From NCBI RefSeq assembly GCF_003667705.1, contig NZ_CP033019.1, positions 3,782,001 to 3,846,000 of the forward strand: 64,000 nt of DNA, read 5' to 3'. This document shows, one piece after another, positions 52,144-63,443 of the stretch. Position 1 is the first letter of the stretch, and each line of letters starts with the position of its first letter. Source of the stretch: Janthinobacterium agaricidamnosum. GTDB taxonomy: Bacteria > Pseudomonadota > Gammaproteobacteria > Burkholderiales > Burkholderiaceae_D. The position numbers and the translations under genes are program-made. A model generated the notes under the pieces. That model was given only the letters and a program-made list of their open reading frames with translations. It was not told where the DNA came from and searched no databases.

Positions 52144-52884
52144 ATGCGCGCCGCCATCTCCGAGTCCGGCCTGGAGCCCGACCTGTTCACCGTGGAAGCG
52201 GCAGCGCTGGCCACCGCGCGCCGCATGCACGCCGACGCCAACGCCTCGGGCGCGGAACAACGGCGCGTGCTCGGTGAACTGATCGTTCACTACGAGCGGC
52301 TGATGCGCGAGACGCGCCGCCTGATCGGCCGCAGCGACCGCGCCGAGCGCGACATGCATCTGCTGAACCGCCAGCTGCAAACCCTGGCCGGCCAGCTCGA
52401 ATACCGCGCCACGCACGACCCGCTGACGGGCGCCCTGAACCGCGGCGCCGTGATCGACCACGCCTCGCGCTGCCTGGCGCAGGGTGACATGGCGCTGATC
52501 GTGCTCGATATCGACCTGTTCAAGCAAGTCAACGACGACTTCGGCCACCCGGCCGGCGACGGCGTGATCCAGGCCGTGGTCGACTGTTTAAAAGGGTTGT
52601 TGGGACAGGAAACGGCCATCGGCCGGGTCGGCGGCGAAGAATTTTCCGTGGTCTGGCCCACCTCTTCGCGCGACGAGGCGGCGCAAGTGGCGCAGCGCAT
52701 CTGCGAGACGGTCGGCCGCCAGCGCCATGCGGCGCCCATCACGCGCGCCATCACCATCAGCGTGGGCCTGAGCTGGAACCGCGCCGGCACGCCGTTCGAC
52801 ACGGCCTACAGCCATGCGGACCAGGCCCTGTACCAGGCCAAGCGCGAAGGACGCAACTGCGTGCGCCAGTGGCTGGAAAGCTGA
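52144..52884 (+). CDS. siaD: Diguanylate cyclase SiaD-like (GGEEF)
   Basis: A 246-residue cytoplasmic protein. Residues 1-85 are helical with a coiled coil (RRVLGELIVHYERLMRETRRL ... LLNRQLQTLAGQLEY), the likely SiaC-binding part. Residues ~90-246 are a GGDEF domain with HDPLTGALNR, LDIDLFKQVNDDFGHPAGD and the active site GGEEF (163-167), so it should make cyclic di-GMP. The RxxD inhibitory site that normally lies just before the GGEEF is absent, so product feedback would have to act elsewhere. Last gene of the operon; only 10 bases separate its stop from the convergent binding-protein gene. Confidence 0.9.
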   Translation: MRAAISESGLEPDLFTVEAAALATARRMHADANASGAEQRRVLGELIVHYERLMRETRRLIGRSDRAERDMHLLNRQLQTLAGQLEYRATHDPLTGALNRGAVIDHASRCLAQGDMALIVLDIDLFKQVNDDFGHPAGDGVIQAVVDCLKGLLGQETAIGRVGGEEFSVVWPTSSRDEAAQVAQRICETVGRQRHAAPITRAITISVGLSWNRAGTPFDTAYSHADQALYQAKREGRNCVRQWLES

Positions 52885-52894
52885 AGCGGCGCAA

Positions 52895-53605
52895 TCAGCG
52901 CAGCTGTTCGCGCGCCATGCTGCCATCGCGGCGCATGGCCGCTGCCGCCCGCTGCATGGCGGCCACCTGCGCCTCGGGCACCTTGAGGTTACAGGCCAGG
53001 TAAGTCTGCACGCGGTTGAAGGTCAGCAGGGGCACCACCTTGCCCTCCCACTCCTTGCCGACGAAAGGCTTGCTGCCCACCGCCAGGCCGACGGCCCACA
53101 GGTCGATGCGCCCGAGCAGCAGCTTTTGCGGATTGATCCACTCCTGCGTCACGGGCGCCACGTTCATGCCGTGCTGGCGCAGATAATCGTCGCGCGCGTC
53201 GCCGAGCACCGTGCCGATCACCAGGCCGCGCGCATCGGCCAGGGTGCGCAGCGCCATATGCCGCTCGGCCAGGCCATACAGTATCCATTCCGCTTCGTTG
53301 AGGGGGCCGATCCAGCGAAATTGCGCTTCGCGCTCTTGCGTGCGCGTGGTGGAAAAGATGCAGGTGTCAGGCTCGCGCAGCGCCTGCGCATACGCGCGTT
53401 TCCACGGCAGCAGTTCCATCGTATAGCCGATGCCGGCGCGCGCCATGATGTCGCGCACCTTCAGCGTTTCGCGTCCCACGACGACATTGCCTTCCATCAT
53501 GCTCGACGGCGGCAAATGCTCGCCGACGATGCGCAGGCCCGCCGCCCCGGCCGCCGCCGGCAGCAACAGCGCCGCCAGCAGCCATGCCATGCTTGCTTGT
53601 TTCAT
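52895..53605 (-). CDS. Periplasmic substrate-binding protein, amino-acid type (SBP family 3)
   Basis: A 236-residue exported protein with AAGGC before ATG 53605 and a signal peptide (AGA-AG, residue ~22). It is a two-lobed binding domain (LRIVGEHLPPSSMMEGNVVVGRE, PWKRAYAQALREPDTCIFSTTRTQ, then GLVIGTVLGDARDDYL). No transporter permease or ATPase gene is adjacent, so it is an orphan receptor or a sensor partner; many such orphans in this group are annotated as transporter substrate-binding domain proteins with unknown ligand. Confidence 0.82.
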   Translation of the reverse strand: MKQASMAWLLAALLLPAAAGAAGLRIVGEHLPPSSMMEGNVVVGRETLKVRDIMARAGIGYTMELLPWKRAYAQALREPDTCIFSTTRTQEREAQFRWIGPLNEAEWILYGLAERHMALRTLADARGLVIGTVLGDARDDYLRQHGMNVAPVTQEWINPQKLLLGRIDLWAVGLAVGSKPFVGKEWEGKVVPLLTFNRVQTYLACNLKVPEAQVAAMQRAAAAMRRDGSMAREQLR

Positions 53606-53776
53606 GCTTGCCTTCTTCTACCACAGGGGATACGCAGCCCTGCACCTGCAGGATGGTACCATCGGCCCCCGCCGGCCATGGCCAAAGGTTGTCAGCTAAA
53701 CCATTATTTTTCCGTAACGTGGCTCAGGGCCAACGCCGGGATCATCATGCGAGGGGAGGATGGCGAGAAAAACAAG

Positions 53777-53850
53777 TGGCGGAAAACAGTAGGAGTCGAA
53801 CCTACGGGAGAACGTCTGACGCCCTCCACCGGGTTTGAAGCCCGGCCACA

Positions 53851-53872
<22 letters not shown>
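53777..53872 (-). tRNA. selC: tRNA-Sec (anticodon TCA)
   Basis: A 96-nt tRNA on the minus strand with an encoded CCA end (53777-53779). It has the features of tRNA-Sec: an 8-bp acceptor stem starting GGAAAGCA and closing with a TGTTTTCC-type strand, an anticodon loop CTTCAAA with TCA at 53836-53838, a long variable arm (GAGGGCGTCAGACGTTCTCC region) and the T loop GTTCGACTCC. It decodes UGA as selenocysteine for the fdhA product encoded in the same operon. Its 5' 22 bases overlap the 3' end of selB. Confidence 0.95.
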
Positions 53873-55832
<1,960 letters not shown>

Positions 55833-55836
<4 letters not shown>

Positions 55837-57254
55837 GCGGACAACTCGGCGAGCTGCGCGATGAAGGCCGTCTCGTGCGCCGCTTCCAGGCAGCGCAAAT
55901 CGAGCCACAACGTGTCTTGCCCGATGCGCCCGATCACGGGGCGCGGCATGGCGCGCAGGCGCTGTTCCAGCGTTCCCAATGGATTGCTCAGGCGCGAACC
56001 GGGGGCGCTGCGGACGGCCAGGCCAAAGCTGGGCAGCTGGTCGACGGGCAAGGCGCCGCTGCCGATCTGGCTGGTCACGGTTTCGGCGCTGACCACATAG
56101 GCGGCACCGAGTACGTTTTGCAGCAGCGGCAGCAGGGTTTGCGCCTGCGCGCGCATGGCGCAAGCGGGACGCGTTAGCAGGCGCAAGGTGGTCAGGCGTT
56201 CGGCCAGCAAGTCCGGCGCGCGGTACAGCTGCAGCACGGGGGCCAGGGCCGCCAGGGTGAGTTTGCCCACGCGCAGCGCGCGTTTCAGGGGATTGCGCTT
56301 GATCTTCGCGATCAAATCGGCACGCCCGACGATGACGCCGCATTGCGGGCCGCCCAGCAATTTGTCGCCGCTGAAGGTCACCAGGTCGGCGCCCGCCTCG
56401 ATGGTTTCGCGCACCGTCGTTTCATGCGGCAGCCCGTATTGCGCCAGGTCGACCAGGGTACCGCTGCCCAGGTCCACGGCCGTCGGCACGCCGTGTTGTG
56501 CCGCCAGCGGCACCAGTTCGTCGAGCTCCACGCTTTTCGTGAAACCGGTGATCGCGTAATTGCTGCAATGAACCTTCATCAGCAGGCTTGTCTGCGCGTT
56601 GATCGCGTCCGCATAATCGGCCAGGTGCGTACGGTTGGTGCTGCCCACTTCGCGCAGCACGGCACCCGCGCGCGTCATCACGTCCGGGATGCGGAAGGCG
56701 CCGCCGATTTCCACCAGCTCGCCGCGCGAGACGATCACCTCTTTGTTCTGCGCCAGGGTATTCAACATCAGCAGCACGGCGGCCGCATTGTTGTTGACGA
56801 TGGTGGCCGCTTCGGCCCCCGTCAGTTCGCGCAGCAATTCCTCGACCAGGTCGTCGCGGTCGCCGCGCTTGCCCGTTTCCAGGTCGAATTCCAGGTTCAT
56901 CGGCCACTGCAGCGCCTCGACCACGGCTTGCACGGCGGCGTCGGGCAGCAACGCGCGGCCCAGGTTCGTGTGCAGCACGGTGCCCGTCAGGTTGAACACG
57001 GGGCGCAGCCGCGGGCGCGCTTGCGATTGCAGCCGTTCGTCCACCTGCGCGACGATGGCGGCGATCGACGCGCCCTCTTCGCAGAAGTTACCAAAACCCG
57101 CACCGGCCAGCATGGCGGTGCGCAGTTCGGCCAGCACGGCGCGCGCGCAGGCCAGGGTCTGCACGCGGCCGTAGTGCGCAATCAGGGCCAGGCAAGCCGC
57201 GTCGCCCAGGATGCGGTCTACCGATGGCAGGCGCACGGTCTGCCCCGTCGTCAT
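55833..57254 (-). CDS. selA: L-seryl-tRNA(Sec) selenium transferase SelA
   Basis: A 473-residue PLP enzyme. ATG 57254 overlaps the fdhE stop (ATGA); the frame extension upstream is within fdhE. Motifs: RPVFNLTGTVLHTNLGRALL near residue 85, TIVNNNAAAVLL, STNRTHLADY and the PLP lysine in TFSGDKLLGGPQCG. It converts Ser-tRNA-Sec to Sec-tRNA-Sec with selenophosphate. The selenophosphate synthase selD is not in the window. Confidence 0.96.
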
Positions 57255-58306
57255 GCTGGCTGGCCCTCGCCGCTTTCGCTCTTCCCCAGCCACAGCAGCG
57301 GATTGCCGCTGGCGCGCTGGTAGCCCGCTTCGCCCACCAGCAGGTCGAGCATCAGGCTGGCCAGGTCGTCGGCCAGCGGTTCGACGTTGTAATCGTGTTC
57401 CTGGTTGAAGACTTTTCGATAGGTATGGCAATCGTCGCAGGTTTCCGCGCGCGCCACCTTTTTCGGGTCATTCGCCTTGTTCGGCAATTTGTCGTCCTTC
57501 GCCGTCACGGGGTCGAACGGGGCGGCATCGGCCGCATCGAGGCCCTGGTAGGCGATCTTGCCGTTCTGTTCGCAGGTCGAGCATTTCACGCGCACCATAT
57601 GCCATTCGCTTTCGCAGATGCCGCAATGCAGGTAGCGGTAGCCCTGTGACTGGCCGCCGATGCGGATCACGCTGGCGACCGGGTGCGAACCGCAGACGGG
57701 GCACAAGGTGCCCGTTTCCAGGTCCGGCACGCGCGCGGCGCGCAATTCGCTGGCCGATACCGACCACAGGATTTGCAGGGCGGCCGCGACGAACGGCGCG
57801 TGCATGGGATTGAGGTTGTCGCCGTTTTCATCGAGCACGGCATCGGCGCAGGCGTCCAGCGCTGTCGCGTCGAGCGCGCGCAGCTGGGCCAGCACCTGCG
57901 TCAGGCCGCCGGACAGGGCCGGCTGGCGTGCCGCCGTGGCGGCCAGTTCGTCGAGCAGGCTGGCAAAGATGTCGCGCCAGACGGGCGGACGGGCGCCGCT
58001 GACGGGCAGCACCGGCATACGGTGGGCGATGGCGCGGCGCAGCGCGTCGGAGTCGGCGGCAGGCACGGCGCCGGGCGCCAGTTTTCCCACCACGGCGGCC
58101 TGCGCATCGGCCAGCGCGGCCATCAGCAGCAGATAGCCCTGCATGCCCGCGTCGACGGGGATGCCCTTGATATTGCCCTGCGCCAGTTCGCGCAAGCGCT
58201 GTGCGCGCGCCGTAAACAGGCTGACTGGCTGCGGCAGCAGCAGGCGCGGAATCGCGTTATGGTCCAGGCCTTCGATTTCGCCTGGCTGGAGTATGCGTTG
58301 TACCAA
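57251..58306 (-). CDS. fdhE: Formate dehydrogenase accessory protein FdhE
   Basis: A 351-residue protein starting at TTG 58306 (MVQRILQPGEIEGLDH); no in-frame ATG lies closer than residue 55, so the TTG is needed to keep the conserved N-terminus. The C-terminal half has four CxxC pairs: LCPVCGSHP, LHCGICESEW, VKCSTCEQNG and ETCDDCHTY, which bind iron in FdhE. It is needed to make active membrane formate dehydrogenases. Overlaps selA by ATGA. Two hairpins lie between fdhI and this gene. Confidence 0.93.
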   Translation of the reverse strand: MVQRILQPGEIEGLDHNAIPRLLLPQPVSLFTARAQRLRELAQGNIKGIPVDAGMQGYLLLMAALADAQAAVVGKLAPGAVPAADSDALRRAIAHRMPVLPVSGARPPVWRDIFASLLDELAATAARQPALSGGLTQVLAQLRALDATALDACADAVLDENGDNLNPMHAPFVAAALQILWSVSASELRAARVPDLETGTLCPVCGSHPVASVIRIGGQSQGYRYLHCGICESEWHMVRVKCSTCEQNGKIAYQGLDAADAAPFDPVTAKDDKLPNKANDPKKVARAETCDDCHTYRKVFNQEHDYNVEPLADDLASLMLDLLVGEAGYQRASGNPLLWLGKSESGEGQPA

Positions 58307-58321
58307 TGGAGTTTTCCCATC

Positions 58322-58413
58322 AAAAAAAGCACAACACGGCCAGCGGAGTTGGCTGTGCTGTAAAAGTATTTTAATCGATAAAAAGAAAGGGGCCAGTCCT
58401 GGGGGACTGGCCC
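58322..58413 (-). terminator. Two hairpins between fdhI and fdhE, one with a T run
   Basis: Read on the minus strand, first a perfect 10-bp stem GGGCCAGTCC / GGACTGGCCC (58390-58399 with 58404-58413) followed by a T-rich stretch; then AGCACA-GCCA / TGGC-(bulge)-TGTGCT (58328-58359) followed by seven T (58322-58328), only 15 bases before the fdhE TTG start. Both look like intrinsic terminators or attenuators inside the operon, and would uncouple fdhE-selA-selB-selC from fdhABI. Confidence 0.6.
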
Positions 58414-58453
58414 TGGCTGTCGCTGGCAGAGAAAAACGCCGGCGGCGGAGCGG

Positions 58454-58483
58454 GTCGGCTTACGCGAAGCTAAGCCGACCTAC
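58454..58483. repeat. REP-like palindrome after fdhI
   Basis: Begins GTCGGCTTACGCGAAG and ends GCTAAGCCGACCTAC. The C/G variant of the family, as also seen at 2919 and 3017. It begins 8 bases from the fdhI stop codon. Confidence 0.85.
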
Positions 58484-58491
58484 CCTTCTGC

Positions 58492-59163
58492 CTACTTTTC
58501 CGTATGACGGATCACGGCCTCAAACCACTTCGGATGGTGCTTGCGCGCCCAGCCGTAGGTGACGGTGCCGCGCACCATGGCGCCGATCGAGCCCTTGACC
58601 CACAAGGCCGCATAGATGTGCACGATGATGGCGCAGATGATGCCGAACGCGCAACCGGCATGCAGCAAGGCGGCAAAGCGCACGACGTCGATCGGGAAAT
58701 AGAACGCGAAGTACGCGCGCCAGATCACGATGCCCGACAGCAGCAAGCCCACCATGCAGAACAGCAGCACGAAGAACAGGATCTTCTGGCCGGCATTGTA
58801 TTTGCCGATCTTCGGAAGCTTCTCCTCGCGGTTGTTGAGCACGTCGTCCATCTGTTTCAGCCACTGCTTGTCGCCGTCCTCGAACTTGTTGTGATGCCAG
58901 AAGCGCACCACGAGGATGGCGAACGAGACGAACATCATCAGGCCGGCAAACGGATGCAAAATGCGCGTCCATTGCCCGCCGCCGAACAGGTTCGCCAGCC
59001 ACGCCATCGAGGGATGGAACATGGCCAGGCCGGACAGGGCCAGCATGACGAAGGTGATGGCCGTCACCCAGTGATTCGTGCGCTCGTTCGGGTTGTAGCG
59101 TTCGATCAAGGGATTGCCATCCTTGTCGCGCAGCTTGCCATCGTGAAGGTCACTATGCTTCAT
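58492..59163 (-). CDS. fdhI: Formate dehydrogenase cytochrome b556 subunit
   Basis: A 223-residue membrane protein with four helices. The N-terminal [25 protein letters not shown] has a heme-ligating His in NHW, and further His residues in [23 protein letters not shown] and [16 protein letters not shown] bind the two b hemes. It passes electrons from FdhB to quinone. Starts 11 bases before the end of fdhB, translationally coupled. Length equal to FdnI/FdoI (~217). Confidence 0.95.
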   Translation of the reverse strand: MKHSDLHDGKLRDKDGNPLIERYNPNERTNHWVTAITFVMLALSGLAMFHPSMAWLANLFGGGQWTRILHPFAGLMMFVSFAILVVRFWHHNKFEDGDKQWLKQMDDVLNNREEKLPKIGKYNAGQKILFFVLLFCMVGLLLSGIVIWRAYFAFYFPIDVVRFAALLHAGCAFGIICAIIVHIYAALWVKGSIGAMVRGTVTYGWARKHHPKWFEAVIRHTEK

Positions 59164-60073
59164 GCTGTTCCTCCCGGATGCGCTTGGCCTCTTCCAGCGC
59201 CTCGTGCTCTTCGTCCTTGCTCACTTCGTTCGGGCCGACACGCGTGTAATGGAAGAAGCCTGCCAGTGCCGTGGCAGCCATGCCGGCCACCGCCAGCGGC
59301 TTGGACCAGCCCTTCCAGAAGCCCACCATCGGGCTGATGCGCGGGCGTTCCGGCAAGTTCGAATACAGCTTCGGCTTGTCGGCATGGTGCAGCACGTACA
59401 TCACGTGCGTGCCGCCCACGCCCAGCGGATCGTACAGGCCCGCATTCTCGAAACCGCGCGACTTCAGGTCGACGATGCGCTCTTCCGCATGCACCTTCAT
59501 GTCTTCCTTGGTGCCGAAAACGATGGCGCCCGTCGGGCACGTCTTCACGCAGGCCGGTTCCTGGCCCACGGCGACGCGGTCCGAGCACAAGGTGCACTTG
59601 TAGGCGCGGTCGTCCTTTTTCGAAATACGGGGCACGTCGAAAGGACAGCCGGCCACGCAGTAGCCGCAGCCGATGCAGTTTTCCTGGTGGAAATCCACGA
59701 TGCCGTTCGTGTATTGCACGATGGCGCCCGGCGCCGGACAGGCTTTCAAACAGCCCGGGTCCTCGCAGTGCATGCAGCCATCCTTGCGGATCAGCCACTC
59801 GAGGTTGCCGTCGTTGTTTTCGTGTTCGGCAAAACGCATCACCGTCCACGATTGCGGCGTCAGGTCCGTCGGATTGTCATAGGTGCCATGGTTTTCGCCG
59901 ACTTCGTCACGCAAGTCGTTCCATTCCATGCACGCCGTCTGGCAAGCCTTGCAGCCGATGCATTTCGACACATCGATCAGCTTGGCCACGGTGCCCGTCA
60001 CCGGGCTGCGCGCCTGCGGCGGCGTTACCGTGGTCGCCGACAGGCGCCGGATATCTAAGGATTGCAGTGCCAT
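59153..60073 (-). CDS. fdhB: Formate dehydrogenase iron-sulfur subunit
   Basis: A 306-residue protein with GGAG before ATG 60073. Four [4Fe-4S] cysteine clusters: [57 protein letters not shown] and [24 protein letters not shown]-terminal helix ([19 protein letters not shown]) anchors it to the membrane. It lies between FdhA and the cytochrome b. A 13-base gap separates it from fdhA. Confidence 0.95.
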   Translation of the reverse strand: MALQSLDIRRLSATTVTPPQARSPVTGTVAKLIDVSKCIGCKACQTACMEWNDLRDEVGENHGTYDNPTDLTPQSWTVMRFAEHENNDGNLEWLIRKDGCMHCEDPGCLKACPAPGAIVQYTNGIVDFHQENCIGCGYCVAGCPFDVPRISKKDDRAYKCTLCSDRVAVGQEPACVKTCPTGAIVFGTKEDMKVHAEERIVDLKSRGFENAGLYDPLGVGGTHVMYVLHHADKPKLYSNLPERPRISPMVGFWKGWSKPLAVAGMAATALAGFFHYTRVGPNEVSKDEEHEALEEAKRIREEQHEA

Positions 60074-60086
60074 TATTGAGCTCCCA

Positions 60087-63000
60087 TCATGCTTTTTCCA
60101 CCTTCACGAGGAAGGACTTGAATTCCGGCGTTTGCGAATTCGCATCCCCCACGCCCGGCGTCAGGGTATTGATCAGATACCCCGGCTTGGCCACGCCCGT
60201 AAAGCCCCAGTGCAGCGGCAGGCCCACGGTATGCACCGGCTTGCCTTCGATCATCAAAGCCTTGATGCGCTTGGTGACGACGGCCTTGGCGATGATGTGC
60301 CCGCGCTTGGAACTGACGCGCACTTCGCCGCCAGCCACCACGCCGATGCTCTTGGCCAGCTCTTCGCCGATTTCAACGAATTGCTGCGGCTGGATGATGG
60401 CGTTCAGGCGCGCATGCTTGGTCCAGTAATGGAAATGCTCGGTCAAACGGTAGCTGGTCGCCACATGCGGATATTCCTCGTGCGTGCCGAACATTTTCCG
60501 GTCGTCGGCGAACACGCGCGCGGCCGGATTGCTGGTCGCCTGCGGGTTTTTCGGATGCATGGGGTTGTAGCCCAGGGGATTTTCGAACGGCTCGTAATGT
60601 TCGGGGAACGGTCCTTCGGCCATGGCGCCGCGCGCAAAGAAGCGCGCCACGCCCTCGCCCAGCATGATGAACGGCCCCATGCCGTTTTCCGGCGGTTCAT
60701 CGGCCTTGAAGTCGGGAATATCGGCCCCGCTCCAGTTCGTGCCATTCCATTCGATCAACTTGCGGGTCGGATCGAAGGCCTTGCCCTTCAAGTCGCACGA
60801 GGCGCGGTTGTACAGCACGCGGCGGTTCGCCGGCCACGCCCAGGCCCAGCCCAGAGTCTGGCCGATGCCGGTCGGGTCGCTGTTGTCGCGCCGTCCCATC
60901 TGGTTGCCCGCCTGCGTCCAGCTGCCGGCGAAGATCCAGCAACCGCTGGTGGTCGTGCCATCGTCGCGCAATTGCGCAAACGAGGCCAGCTGCTCGCCCT
61001 TTTTCACCAGCAGCTTGGTCGGATCTTTCGGATCGTACAAGTCGGCCAGCGCCTTGCCGTTGAATTCGCGGGCGATTTCTTCCGGCTGCGGGTTATGCGG
61101 CTGCGCATAATTCCACGTCAGGTTGACGATAGGATCGGGGAACTTGCCGCCCTCTTTCTTGTACATGCTGCGCATGCGCAAGAACAGGCCCGACATGATC
61201 TCCAGGTCGCTGCGCGCCTGGCCCGGCGGTTCGGCTGCCTGCCAGTGCCACTGCAGCACGCGCGAGGAACTGACCAGCGAACCGCGTTCTTCGGCGAAGC
61301 AACTGGTCGGCAAGCGGAACACTTCCGTCATGATCTTGGTGGGATCGACTTCGTGGTATTGCCCGTGGGCCTTCCAGAATTCGCCCGTTTCCACGGCCAG
61401 CGGGTCCATGATGACGAGGAACTTCAGCTTCGACAGCGCTTCCGTGACCTTCTGCTTGTTCGGCGCGGATGCCAGCACATTGAAACCCTGGCAGATATAG
61501 CCCGTCATCTTGCCTTGGTGCATGTTCTCGATGGCTTGCATCAAGTCATACGGCTTGTCGAGTTTCGGCAGGTAGTCAAAGGCGTAGTTGTTCTCGGCCG
61601 TGGCAAAGTCGCCCCACCACGTCTTCATGAAGCTGACGTGGAACTTGCGGTAATTGCTCCAGTAGCTGAGCTGGTTCGGCCGCAGCGGCTTGGTGGCGCG
61701 CGCGGCGATGTAGGCGTCGAAGTCCTGCTCGCCCTCGTTCGGCAAGGTCATGTAACCTGGCAACAGGTTCGACATCAGGCCCAGGTCGGTCAAGCCCTGG
61801 ATGTTCGAGTGGCCGCGCAAGGCGTTCATGCCGCCGCCCGCGATGCCCATGTTGCCCAGCAACAGCTGCACCATGGCGCCCGTGCGGATGGTCTGCGCGC
61901 CCGTCGAGTGGTGCGTCCAGCCCAGCGCGTACAGGATGGTACCGGCGCGTCCCGGCACGGCGGTCGAAGCCAAAGCTTCCGCCACCTTGTGGAACTTGTC
62001 GGCCGACACGCCGCACGTACGCTCGACCATCTCGGTCGTGTAACGCGCGTAGTGCTTCTTCATCATCTGGTAGACGCAGCGCGGGTGTTCCAGGGTCGGG
62101 TCGACCTTGGCGTAGCCGTCGTCGCCGATCTCGTAATCCCAGGTGGCCTTGTCGGTGTACTTGCCTTTTTCCTTGTCGAAACCCGAGAACAGGCCGTCCT
62201 CGAACGCATAGTCTTCGCGCACGATGAAGGGCATGTCCGTGTAGTTGCGCACGTACTCATGCTGGATCTTGTCGTTCGTCAGCAGATAATTGATGATCGC
62301 GCCGAGGAAGACGATGTCCGTGCCGGTACGCGTGGCGCAGTAGTAATCTGCCACGGATGCGGTACGGGTAAAACGCGGATCGACAACGATCAGCTTGGCC
62401 TTGTTATGCGCCTTCGCTTCCGTGACCCATTTGAATCCGCAAGGATGTGCTTCTGCTGCATTGCCGCCCATGACCAGGATCACGTCGGCATTCTTGATAT
62501 CGACCCAATGATTCGTCATCGCGCCACGGCCAAACGTCGGGGCAAGACCTGCCACCGTCGGTCCGTGTCATACACGCGCCTGATTATCAAAGGTCAGCAT
62601 CCCCATGCTGCGCACTGTCTTGTGGGTCAGATACCCGACCTCGTTGCTGCCGGCGGACGCGGCAAGCATGCCGGTGGAGAGCCAGCGGTTGACGGTCTTG
62701 CCGTCGGCATTCTTTTCGATCAGGTTGGCGTCGCGGTCATCCTTCATCAGGCGCGCGATCTTGTCGAGCGCCACATCCCAGGAGATCGGTTGCCATTCCG
62801 TGCCGCCCGGTGCGCGGTATTCGGGCACTTTCAGGCGGTTCGGGCTGTGGATGAAGTCGACCAGGCTGGCGCCTTTCGGGCACAGCGTGCCGCGGTTCAC
62901 CGGGTGATCGGCATCGCCTTCCACGTGGATGATGCTGGAGACGGCGTTTTTCGCGCCATCGCCCAGGCCATACAGCAGGACGCCGCAGCCAACGGAACAG

Positions 63001-63158
63001 TAAGGACAGGTATTGCGGGTCTCGGTCGTGCGAGCCAGCTTGTATTGCCGTACCTCTGCCAACGCCTGCCCCGGCGCGAAACCGAGCAAGGCGAGGCTGG
63101 AGCCAGCAATCGTGGCGCCAGTGACCCGAAGGAACTGGCGCCTGGATATCTGAACCAT
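60087..63158 (-). CDS. fdhA: Selenocysteine-containing formate dehydrogenase catalytic subunit
   Basis: A 1023-residue protein when the TGA at 62568-62570 is read as selenocysteine (Sec197). Both halves of the frame are otherwise continuous and match FdnG/FdoG (1015 residues, Sec196): [30 protein letters not shown] 63158 has AGAGG 6 bases upstream. A Tat signal ([11 protein letters not shown]) exports it. The [4Fe-4S] site is [13 protein letters not shown]...GTLCPKG; the molybdopterin-binding core and C-terminal domain follow. It oxidises formate to CO2 in the periplasm. First gene of the operon fdhABIE-selAB-selC. Confidence 0.96.
62541..62570 (-). promoter_or_regulatory. SECIS element downstream of the fdhA UGA
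   Basis: Just after the UGA (62568-62570) the messenger reads CACGGACCGACGGTGGC, then the apical hairpin GGCA-GGTCT-TGCC (loop at 62545-62549). The GGUCU loop is that of the E. coli fdhF and fdnG SECIS, which SelB recognises. It lies within the coding region as bacterial SECIS elements do. Confidence 0.85.
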
Positions 63159-63191
63159 ATCAGACCTCTATGATGTGAGTAAATAAAAAGT

Positions 63192-63253
63192 CATACGGCG
63201 TCATGACAGTGTCATATCCATAAGATATAAGCACCATGCCTGTGCCGTATGAG
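63192..63253. promoter_or_regulatory. Possible operator of the fdh operon
   Basis: TCATACGGC (63192-63200) is exactly inverted at GCCGTATGA (63245-63253). In addition TCATA (63192), TCATG (63202) and TCATA (63213) are spaced about one helical turn. The block lies 34-95 bases before the fdhA start. The remaining bases up to 63390 are AT-rich without a gene. No consensus for a known regulator (FNR, sigma-54) was recognised. Confidence 0.4.
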
Positions 63254-63390
63254 GCGTATTTTACCCCTCAAAGGCAATCAAGGCTCAGTCCGCCGGAAAA
63301 AATTGCACATAGTCAACATTATTTTATCGGTACCGAATAGTTCCTCTAAACAATACCAGCCTGCCCATGCAGCGCCCGCCATGAAAAAAA

Positions 63391-63410
63391 ACCCGCTCAC
63401 GTGAGCGGGT
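63391..63410. terminator. Bidirectional terminator next to the TonB-dependent receptor gene
   Basis: A perfect 20-base palindrome ACCCGCTCAC/GTGAGCGGGT flanked by A7 and T6. It terminates the TonB receptor transcript (minus strand, stop at 63444) before the fdh promoter. Confidence 0.85.
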
Positions 63411-63443
63411 TTTTTATGGATGGGACCGAACTTGCAAGCTAAT

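Noticed and set aside
62555..62571. fdhA as a pseudogene or two genes because of the TGA
   Set aside because: The TGA is exactly at the selenocysteine position, a SECIS hairpin follows, and selA, selB and tRNA-Sec are in the same operon.
59883..63173. A plus-strand open frame of about 1096 codons opposite fdhB and fdhA
   Set aside because: It is antisense to well-supported genes; long stop-free antisense frames are expected at high GC. Its translation has no recognisable domain and is rich in Arg, His and Gln as such shadows are.
63159..63390. Sigma-54 promoter upstream of fdhA (GGCAC...TGC pattern on the minus strand)
   Set aside because: The GG and GC pairs are 12 bases apart instead of 10, so the -24/-12 geometry fails.
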